From Cocleimonas sp. (GTDB lineage: Bacteria > Pseudomonadota > Gammaproteobacteria > Thiotrichales > Thiotrichaceae): 6,128 bases of DNA. Position 1 is the stretch's first letter; each line of letters opens with the position of its first letter. Shown here in pieces: positions 1-4,821 of this stretch. The DNA is taken from the NCBI GenBank assembly GCA_023145485.1, contig JAGLDT010000295.1:1-6128 (forward strand), written 5' to 3'. The notes below the pieces were generated by a model. The model ran no database searches. It had not been told where the DNA came from and saw nothing but the letters and a program-made list of their open reading frames with translations. Both the position numbers and the translations under genes were made by a program.

Positions 1-50
1 CTGAAACAAAAATTCTGCGTTATAGTTTCGGATGTTATTAAATCCTTAGC

Positions 51-86
51 CCTAACTATTAGGTTGATTATATATTAGATATATAA
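51..86. repeat. Two tandem perfect inverted repeats at the 3' end of dsrE2
   Basis: Bases 51-63 read CCTAA-CTA-TTAGG (5-bp arms, 3-base loop) and bases 68-86 read TTATATAT-TAG-ATATATAA (8-bp arms, 3-base loop). The second one overlaps the dsrE2 stop codon at 75-77. On the minus-strand transcript they would form two consecutive small hairpins just after the coding region. No T-tract follows, so this is not a classical intrinsic terminator. Transcript-end stabilisation, weak termination or a protein-binding dyad are all possible. The symmetry is read directly; the function is inferred. Confidence 0.5.
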
Positions 87-542
87 ACAAATATCTGCAT
101 CGCCTGCAAATTCAAAGAAGGAGGCCGCGCCTACATAGTCAACACCATCAATAAATTCGTTAGTGTCCATTTCAAATAGATCAACTGTCATTTGGCAAGC
201 TAATAAACGAACTTCAGCTTCAACACAAAGGTCACGTAATTCAGCTAGATCAGCAACACCTTTGTCTTTCATTTTCTTTTTCATCATGACCGTCATCATG
301 CTTTGCATTCCAGGTAGGATTTGCAAAATAACAGGGACAGGCATTGGCATCGGCATACCAGGATTTCCTAGTGATGATACTTGAAGGTTTAAATCTTTTT
401 TGAGTAATTGCAAACCGTAGAAGGTGCAAAAAATTTCAACATCATAGCCTAGTGCGGAGGCTGTAGATGCTAAAATAAAGGGAGGATATGCCCAGTCTAA
501 TGTTCCTTTTGTAGCGATCATTGCTAATTTCTTTTCAGTCAT
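75..542 (-). CDS. dsrE2: DsrE2-type DsrE/DsrF/DrsH-like family protein (putative sulfur-carrier)
   Basis: A 155-residue cytoplasmic protein of the DsrE/DsrF/DrsH-like fold, DsrE2 subgroup (often labelled peroxiredoxin family). Family hallmarks are visible: the N-terminal strand-loop MIATKGTLDWAYPPFILAS (residues 8-26), IFCTFYGLQLL (38-48), the Met/Pro-rich stretch around residues 60-70, a Met-rich segment (79-91), and ACQMTVDLF (115-123). The last contains Cys116, the conserved cysteine expected to carry sulfur as persulfide or thiosulfonate. The C-terminus, FFEFAGDADICLYI, is also typical. Relatives pass sulfane sulfur together with TusA or rhodanese proteins in sulfur-oxidising and other bacteria; no such partner is in this window. 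The start at 542 is chosen because family similarity begins there and GAGAGA lies six bases upstream (549-554). An in-frame ATG at 593 would add 17 unsupported residues. The gene lies 217 bases downstream of the response regulator on the same strand and probably has its own promoter. The family call is firm; the actual sulfur donor and acceptor cannot be told. Confidence 0.88.
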   Translation of the reverse strand: MTEKKLAMIATKGTLDWAYPPFILASTASALGYDVEIFCTFYGLQLLKKDLNLQVSSLGNPGMPMPMPVPVILQILPGMQSMMTVMMKKKMKDKGVADLAELRDLCVEAEVRLLACQMTVDLFEMDTNEFIDGVDYVGAASFFEFAGDADICLYI

Positions 543-618
543 GTGTGGTCTCTCAGCCAATGGCAACCGTATTGTATCGTGCCATAAAATCATACCCGAA
601 TGGGGGGGAAATCACTCG

Positions 619-627
619 ATCATAACA
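619..627 (-). promoter_or_regulatory. Candidate extended -10 promoter for dsrE2
   Basis: On the minus strand these bases read TGTTATGAT, an extended -10 (TGn) followed by a 5/6 match to TATAAT. The -35 region is poor. It would start transcription near 612 and leave a leader of about 70 bases before dsrE2. A second TATGAT occurs at 589-594, closer to the gene, with a C7 run (602-608) in its spacer. Either or neither may be used. The motif is seen; promoter activity is inferred. Confidence 0.35.
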
Positions 628-759
628 GAAAAACATAATATTAGGAAATACTGTATTAGCCTGTTTATTTCTACTGGGTCACTGACAAAATGATCAAAGA
701 ACAAATAATGAAGCGGTGTTTTGTTGCAAAGATTGTTGATCTTAAAACTTTCTGAAAAC

Positions 760-1488
760 CTATTTAAAATAACGTAAAAAATACCCATTATTTCTGACAA
801 CATGAATATATTTAGACTTTCCTGTTACATTTTCCAGTTTATTGCGCAAACGACTGATATGCACATCGATACGTCGATCAAGTGGATGATATTCTTTAAC
901 ACCAATAGCACCATTTAATGCTTCACGTGAGACTATTTCACCATAGTTTTTACATAAAATAGCAAAGAGATGTTTTTCATTTTCAGTTAAATGAACATTC
1001 CCTTGATCTTGATCGCTATACAATTTTTTAGAATGATAGTGATAACTATACGGACCAAAAGAGAGTTTATCCTTTGCTTTTTCTGCACTAGAGTGATGTA
1101 AACGCATCATAATCTGTATTCTTAAGAATAGTTCATCAGTATCAAATGGTTTATTAATATAATCCACAGCGCCTGAACCTAATGCTAAAAGACGATCTTG
1201 TTTTTTATTTTCTCCTGTTAGCATAATAACAGGAATAAGCGGGTATTTTTCCGTTAGCCAGTTGAGCCAATAGAATCCATTTTTGCCTGCCATTAAAACA
1301 TTCAGCAAAATAAGGTCTGGTTTTTTATCCCTTTTGGAAAAATAAGAGGACAGACACTCTCCGCACACTAATTGATCACAGAGATAATCTTTCCTCTCAA
1401 AAAAAGAGGCAAGATAGGTCTGAAGCAACTGATCATCATCAATGATCAAGAGCTTTTTTTGTATGGTGGAGGGGGTAATTGAACTCAT
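760..1488 (-). CDS. OmpR/PhoB-type response regulator with Asn at the phosphoacceptor site
   Basis: A 242-residue protein with an N-terminal receiver domain (about 12-131) and a C-terminal OmpR/PhoB winged-helix DNA-binding domain (about 142-241). Receiver landmarks: the acidic cluster Asp17-Asp18-Asp19, conserved Thr91 (MLTGE) and Lys113 (NKPFD). The motif that normally reads LLDV.M.G..G is LLNVLMAGKNG here, so the phosphorylatable Asp is Asn63 (codon AAT at 1300-1302). Standard phosphorelay is therefore unlikely, and the protein may act constitutively, by partner binding, or through another signal. Cys37, Cys42 and Cys45 (with a CGEC motif) cluster in the receiver, which is unusual. The effector domain shows the recognition-helix segment RRIDVHISRLRNKLE (205-219) and the wing VVRNNGYFLRY, both intact, so DNA binding is likely. 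No histidine kinase is encoded nearby. The upstream TIR gene is 80 bases away on the same strand and could be cotranscribed. ATG at 1488 is the only good start, although no clear ribosome-binding site precedes it. Target genes are unknown. Confidence 0.9.
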   Translation of the reverse strand: MSSITPSTIQKKLLIIDDDQLLQTYLASFFERKDYLCDQLVCGECLSSYFSKRDKKPDLILLNVLMAGKNGFYWLNWLTEKYPLIPVIMLTGENKKQDRLLALGSGAVDYINKPFDTDELFLRIQIMMRLHHSSAEKAKDKLSFGPYSYHYHSKKLYSDQDQGNVHLTENEKHLFAILCKNYGEIVSREALNGAIGVKEYHPLDRRIDVHISRLRNKLENVTGKSKYIHVVRNNGYFLRYFK

Positions 1489-1513
1489 GAGTGTAAAAAT
1501 AGCATGTTTAAGC

Positions 1514-1530
1514 TATTAATGTCATTGATA
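1514..1530. repeat. Near-perfect dyad upstream of the response regulator gene
   Basis: Bases 1514-1530 read TATTAATG-T-CATTGATA, an 8+1+8 dyad with a single imperfect pair. It sits 26 to 42 bases before the regulator's ATG, a position fitting an operator or promoter-proximal regulator site. The symmetry is visible; any binding protein is unknown. Autoregulation by the encoded regulator is conceivable, although OmpR-type proteins more often bind direct repeats. Confidence 0.35.
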
Positions 1531-1548
1531 ATTTTTCTAGTACTTTAT

Positions 1549-1568
1549 CTGATTACGCTAGTAATCAG
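1549..1568. repeat. Perfect 8-bp inverted repeat between the TIR gene and the regulator
   Basis: CTGATTAC-GCTA-GTAATCAG has perfect 8-base arms and a 4-base loop. It begins immediately after the TIR gene's stop codon (1569-1571). As RNA it would form a compact hairpin at the end of that message, but no U-tract follows on the minus strand, so intrinsic termination is doubtful. It may stabilise or attenuate a TIR–regulator transcript, or serve as a DNA-binding dyad. Confidence 0.45.
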
Positions 1569-2462
1569 TCAGCCTGAGGTATGATTTAATAATTTAATAT
1601 AGCCTTTGTCATTGGAGGCTCTGCTTCTAACTAAACGTACACTAGCATTATAATATTTAAGATTTTCTTCATCATTACCTGAGTCAAAATGCAATGACCA
1701 AGCGTACTCATCTTTATTATAAAAGGTTGTCGATGTCCAATAACGTGTTGGCGAGGTATTAGGAAAAATCTTATTATCAATGGTCGGCTTAAGGCATTGA
1801 TTTTCCATTACAGGTAGTCGGTTGTTTGTCTCAATGAGTGTTTCTTTTTGATCACAATAAACCAGTGAGCGTAACTCATCAATAGTTGGAAGTCGCCAAT
1901 CATTATAACCTGCAAAACTAACCTGTTTAAAACGTCTAACCGCGTTATCCCATGTATATTGACGCACCATTCCCTTACCACAAGCAATGGTTCTTTGTCC
2001 TTCGCTGTATTTTTTCCACATCAGATTAGTGCTGTAATCGGTAATGGTGTCATCATTATTATCAAAATACTTACCTTTTTCTAGGTCTACTTCAGGTTGA
2101 GTAAATTTTCTAATACTTTGTAATAAATGTTGATACGACTGGTCTTCTCTATTGCCATTCCAATTTTGCAGTGCCTCTGATCCCAAGGCAGCATAAGGCA
2201 TAGGCGGTGTTACCTGTTCGGATAATACGGGAATTAAACATCTCTGCTCCATCGCTTTGAGTGCTACTAATTGAACCCAAGAAGAGCGAATGGAGTCATG
2301 AGACCAGATGGTAAGAACACACCTGCTATCATCAAATGCATTTTCTGTGGTTAAATTGTTTTTGTCCCAACGTACGGTGTACCCCTCAGACCCCAATGCC
2401 TTTGCAAGCATGGCAACCCAAGACCTATCGGTGCTACTGTAACTAATAAATATATCGTTCAT
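1569..2462 (-). CDS. TIR domain–DUF1566 (Lcl C-terminal) fusion protein, TIR probably catalytically dead
   Basis: A 297-residue protein without signal peptide or membrane segment. Residues 1-105 form a TIR domain: DIFISYSSTDRSWVAMLAKAL at the start, then WD (32-33), RCVLTIWS (47-54), SSWV (60-63), LIPVLSEQV (76-84) and a closing NWNG. Residues about 128-282 form a DUF1566/Lcl domain, a C-type-lectin-like fold, with its hallmarks: DDTITDYSTNLMW (137-149), YTWDNAV, FAGYNDWRLPTIDELRSLV (183-201), YWTSTTF (241-247) and VRLVR (275-279). TIR domains of this class are protein-interaction modules or NAD-cleaving enzymes. Here the Glu expected after SxWVxx is Val66 (GTA at 2265-2267), and the stretch between the WD and RC motifs is about seven residues shorter than usual. 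Enzyme activity is therefore doubtful and a signalling or scaffold role more likely. The start is the first ATG; AAGGGA lies 11 bases upstream. The gene diverges from cbiD and is followed by the orphan regulator. Partner or ligand is unknown. Confidence 0.87.
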   Translation of the reverse strand: MNDIFISYSSTDRSWVAMLAKALGSEGYTVRWDKNNLTTENAFDDSRCVLTIWSHDSIRSSWVQLVALKAMEQRCLIPVLSEQVTPPMPYAALGSEALQNWNGNREDQSYQHLLQSIRKFTQPEVDLEKGKYFDNNDDTITDYSTNLMWKKYSEGQRTIACGKGMVRQYTWDNAVRRFKQVSFAGYNDWRLPTIDELRSLVYCDQKETLIETNNRLPVMENQCLKPTIDNKIFPNTSPTRYWTSTTFYNKDEYAWSLHFDSGNDEENLKYYNASVRLVRSRASNDKGYIKLLNHTSG

Positions 2463-2479
2463 TTGATTGCAAATCCCTT

Positions 2480-2488
2480 TGGTATAAT
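2480..2488 (+). promoter_or_regulatory. Extended -10 promoter for the cbiD operon
   Basis: TGGTATAAT is a perfect extended -10 element (TGn plus consensus TATAAT at 2483-2488). The best -35-like match, TTGATT at 2463-2468, is only 14 bases away, but extended -10 promoters tolerate this. Predicted start is near 2495, giving a leader of about 90 bases before cbiD. That leader is too short for a standard cobalamin riboswitch and no B12-box-like sequence was seen in it. Confidence 0.55.
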
Positions 2489-2512
2489 AGTACTGAACTT
2501 CATCGATAAATA

Positions 2513-2541
2513 TCTATACCAAGTATCGTTATATTTGGCAA
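2513..2541 (-). promoter_or_regulatory. Candidate sigma70 promoter for the TIR gene
   Basis: On the minus strand TTGCCA (2536-2541, 5/6 of the -35 consensus) is followed after exactly 17 bases by TATAGA (2513-2518, 4/6 of the -10 consensus) preceded by TGG, an extended -10. Transcription would start near 2506, leaving a leader of about 44 bases before the TIR gene. It faces the cbiD promoter only about 24 bases away. Confidence 0.5.
2519..2538 (+). repeat. Hairpin in the cbiD 5' leader
   Basis: CCAAGTAT-CGTT-ATATTTGG folds as RNA into an 8-bp stem (one G·U pair) with a 4-base loop, about 25 bases into the predicted cbiD leader. No T-tract follows, so it is not a terminator. It also coincides with the spacer and part of the -35 of the opposing TIR-gene promoter, so it could alternatively be a protein-binding dyad. 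Confidence 0.4.
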
Positions 2542-2584
2542 ATAAATTCTCATTAATCATCCCTTTCATCACAGCAATAATCTT

Positions 2585-3682
2585 ATGCACCCAGAAACAT
2601 CTGAAATAAAAAAACCGTTACGCAGTGGCTATACAACAGGTGCCTGTGCAACCGTGACTAGTTTAGCTGCTGCACGTTTGCTTTTTAACCTACCAAGATT
2701 AAAGCAGTGCTCTATTACCTTACCCAAAGGGCAAACGGTTGAGTTTGATTTACAAGATTGTAAACTTACCGCTAATGGAGCGACTGCATCGACCATCAAA
2801 GATGCGGGGGATGATCCTGATGTGACGCATCAAGCATTGGTTTCCTCGTATATTGTCTTAACACCGAAACAAGGGATTGAATTTTATGCAGGCGAGGGCG
2901 TTGGCATGGTGACTCGAAAGGGTTTATCCATTGCGCCTAATCAACCTGCTATTAACCCTGTGCCTCGTTTAATGATACAACAACACCTTGAGCAATTAGC
3001 CATTGAGGAGGATTATAACGGTGGTTTTGCAGTTACAATTGGTATTAAAGAAGGGGAAAAGTTGGCTTTAAAAACAATGAATCCCCGCTTGGGAATTGTT
3101 GGTGGATTATCTATTTTAGGAACAACAGGGATCGTACGTCCTTTCTCTTGTTCTGCTTATATTGCCTCTATTCACCAAGGGTTGGATGTTGCCTTTGCTA
3201 ATCAAATTAATCATATTGCCGCCTGTACAGGATCATCAAGTGAAGCCATGATCCGTACTCAATATGCACTCTCGGAGATGGCATTAATTGAAATGGGGGA
3301 TTTTGTTGGCGCGGTATTAAAGCATTTGAAAAAAGTACCGATTCAACAGGTTTCTATTGTGGGAGGCTTTGGTAAAATCACTAAATTAGCAGCAGGTCAC
3401 CTTGATTTACACAGTCGAAAATCTTCCATTAATTTTGAGTTCCTAGCACAAGTAGCGATGGAGTTAGGCGCCGATAAAACATTAGAGATAAAAATCCTGC
3501 AAAGCAATACCAGCATCGAAGCCTTAAATTACTGTCAGCAACAAGGCATTCATTTAGCGGATGCTATTTGTGCTTTAGCATTACGGAAAATCAACGCCAT
3601 TATTCCCAAGCAATGTCATGCCGAAGTATGGGTTATTAACCGTCAAGGTGAAGCCGTTGGGCGAACAGGCTCTCTTCAATGA
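2585..3682 (+). CDS. cbiD: Cobalt-precorrin-5B (C1)-methyltransferase CbiD
   Basis: A 365-residue cytoplasmic enzyme of the anaerobic, early-cobalt cobalamin pathway. It methylates C-1 of cobalt-precorrin-5B with S-adenosylmethionine to give cobalt-precorrin-6A. Family motifs run the whole length: LRSGYTTGACATVTSLAAA (12-30), DAGDDPDVTH (73-82), the GEGVGMVTRKGLS segment followed by AINPVPR (near 103-127), GGLSILGTTGIVRPFS (173-188), AACTGSSSE, and GGFGKITKLAAGHLDLHSRKS (260-280). Its size is normal for CbiD, with no sign of truncation. ATG 2585 fits the family N-terminus, although no Shine-Dalgarno sequence is evident before it. The stop overlaps the cobK start as ATGA, suggesting translational coupling with the enzyme of the next step. 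The presence of CbiD rather than CobF points to the oxygen-independent route; the other cbi genes must lie elsewhere. Confidence 0.96.
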   Translation: MHPETSEIKKPLRSGYTTGACATVTSLAAARLLFNLPRLKQCSITLPKGQTVEFDLQDCKLTANGATASTIKDAGDDPDVTHQALVSSYIVLTPKQGIEFYAGEGVGMVTRKGLSIAPNQPAINPVPRLMIQQHLEQLAIEEDYNGGFAVTIGIKEGEKLALKTMNPRLGIVGGLSILGTTGIVRPFSCSAYIASIHQGLDVAFANQINHIAACTGSSSEAMIRTQYALSEMALIEMGDFVGAVLKHLKKVPIQQVSIVGGFGKITKLAAGHLDLHSRKSSINFEFLAQVAMELGADKTLEIKILQSNTSIEALNYCQQQGIHLADAICALALRKINAIIPKQCHAEVWVINRQGEAVGRTGSLQ

Positions 3683-4410
3683 AACTGCTCATATTGGGGG
3701 GAACATCGGATGCCATTCAGTTATGCAAATTAGCATTACAAAAACACACCATCATTTACAGTATAAAAGGTATGGTACGACACCCTCAATTAAACTGTGA
3801 AGTGCATATAGGTGGCTTTGGTGGTCTTTACGGTTTGGTTGATTTTTTACATCAGAAGCGTATTAACTGTTTAGTTGATGCAACTCATCCCTATGCGGTC
3901 AAAATGAGTGATCATGCAAAACGTGCGGCTAAATACGCGGGGATTAGCTGCTTTCATTATATTCGCCCTGCATGGCAACAGCAGATCAATGACGATTGGA
4001 TTTTTTTTGAGAATAAGACACAATTAACATCGCTTCTTAATAAAAAAAATCATCAAACGTTACGATTTTTTTTTACTATCGGTCAGTTACCATCTGAAAT
4101 TTTAGCCAAAAAAAATTCAAAGCACGCTTATATTATCCGTTCAGCGATTGCTTCGATAACTAATCAAACCGATAGGGTTGAATGGATAAAAAGCATTGGA
4201 CCTTTTGAGTTAGCGGATGAACGAAAATTGTTTAATCATTATCAAATAGATGCGTTAATCAGTAAAAATAGTGGGGGAAAAAGTGTTGCTGCAAAAATAC
4301 AAATAGCGTCTGAAATGAACCTTCCTGTGTATATGCTGCAAAGACCTGATTTTAAGTCTGACTACCCCATTCTCCACTCTATTGCTGATATATTGTCAGC
4401 ATTAAAATAG
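3679..4410 (+). CDS. cbiJ: Cobalt-precorrin-6A reductase CobK/CbiJ
   Basis: A 243-residue reductase (CobK/CbiJ family) that reduces the macrocycle of cobalt-precorrin-6A to cobalt-precorrin-6B with a nicotinamide cofactor. Visible signatures: the N-terminal nucleotide-binding LLILGGTSDAIQL (3-15), GGFGGLYGLVDFL (45-57), LVDATHPYAVKMSDHAKRA (65-83), RPAW, TIGQLP, the GPF motif with a following E (194-201), and DALISKNSGG (211-220) before the final VYMLQRP strand. Length is normal for the family. The start ATG overlaps the cbiD stop by four bases and family similarity begins at the first residues, so the start is secure. Context with CbiD implies the cobalt-containing substrate. The middle of the gene contains four homopolymer runs of 8 or 9 bases (T8 4001-4008, A8 4042-4049, T9 4066-4074, A8 4108-4115), yet the frame is intact. 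Confidence 0.95.
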   Translation: MKLLILGGTSDAIQLCKLALQKHTIIYSIKGMVRHPQLNCEVHIGGFGGLYGLVDFLHQKRINCLVDATHPYAVKMSDHAKRAAKYAGISCFHYIRPAWQQQINDDWIFFENKTQLTSLLNKKNHQTLRFFFTIGQLPSEILAKKNSKHAYIIRSAIASITNQTDRVEWIKSIGPFELADERKLFNHYQIDALISKNSGGKSVAAKIQIASEMNLPVYMLQRPDFKSDYPILHSIADILSALK

Positions 4411-4430
4411 CTTAAACGAGATAATTAAAA

Positions 4431-4778
4431 ATGATGCTTAAACTTGAGAAATCCTTAGCAGCATGGCAATCAGACAACTTTAAACAGATTGTACGAGAAG
4501 AAATTGGTGGATTAGATGAAACATCGTTACCACTACAAGAAGGGCTATCCCGAGCGAATTATGTGGATGCTAGCGACTTATCTGTTTTGATTCTGAGAAT
4601 AACTGAACACGAAACACAGATTCAGGTAAAAACAGGCATCTTTTACCAAGGAATTATTGCAGGCTGCAACTGCTCCGATGACCCTAGCCCAATGCCCTCA
4701 CATACCGAATATTGTGAAATACTGTTTGAGATTGATAAAAAAACGGCGGAAACAAAGGTTTTATTACTTGAGGATTAG
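4431..4778 (+). CDS. Small conserved-looking protein with CxC motif, third gene of the cbiD-cobK operon
   Basis: A 115-residue soluble protein with no signal peptide or membrane helix. I do not recognise a characterised family. The N-terminal half looks helical (LEKSLAAWQSDNFKQIVREEI), followed by LPLQEGLS (33-40). The C-terminal half carries the most distinctive stretch, GIFYQGIIAGCNCSDDPSP (69-87), with Cys79 and Cys81 followed by Asp83-Asp84, then EYCEI with Cys95, and a beta-like tail. Three cysteines and two aspartates in 17 residues could form a metal or cofactor site; that is inference. The gene begins 20 bases after cobK on the same strand with GAGA about nine bases upstream, so it is very probably cotranscribed. 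From memory, small proteins with a GIFYxGIIAGCxC-like core occur beside cobalamin genes in other proteobacteria, and some are mislabelled as an aminotransferase. That needs a database check. ATG 4434 is an alternative start. Confidence 0.8.
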   Translation: MMLKLEKSLAAWQSDNFKQIVREEIGGLDETSLPLQEGLSRANYVDASDLSVLILRITEHETQIQVKTGIFYQGIIAGCNCSDDPSPMPSHTEYCEILFEIDKKTAETKVLLLED

Positions 4779-4793
4779 AACGTTTCAAGTAAT
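4763..4793. repeat. Inverted repeat at the convergent gene ends (possible bidirectional terminator)
   Basis: ATTACTTGA (4763-4771) is the exact reverse complement of TCAAGTAAT (4785-4793). Two further G·U pairs on the plus strand could extend the 9-bp stem to 11 bp with a 9-base loop. It spans the stop codon of the small CxC gene and lies 28 bases past the end of phnA. Neither strand has a U-tract after it, so it would be at best a weak intrinsic terminator, but its place between convergent genes favours an end-of-transcript role. Confidence 0.45.
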
Positions 4794-4821
4794 TAAGTGA
4801 CTCGTATTGTTTGGAGCTTCC

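Noticed and set aside
163..384. 73-residue plus-strand open frame
   Set aside because: Antisense shadow of dsrE2 with low-complexity Ile/Gly repeats arising from the Met/Pro-rich codons on the other strand.
543..593. N-terminal extension of dsrE2 from an ATG at 593
   Set aside because: The extra 17 residues do not match the DsrE2 family, whose similarity begins at the Met at 542, and a ribosome-binding-like GAGAGA precedes 542.
729..743. AAGAT-TGTTG-ATCTT hairpin as terminator of the response regulator gene
   Set aside because: Only five base pairs, A+T-rich, with no U-tract; similar matches are expected by chance.
612..803. 63-residue minus-strand open frame
   Set aside because: It overlaps the 3' end of the response regulator in another frame, has no recognisable domain and no good ribosome-binding site.
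2461..2474. ATTTG-ATTG-CAAAT hairpin covering the TIR start codon as a translational switch
   Set aside because: A five-pair, mostly A-U stem is too weak to argue for start-codon sequestration.
3618..3800. 60-residue plus-strand open frame across the cbiD-cobK junction
   Set aside because: Out-of-frame shadow of two firmly identified genes.
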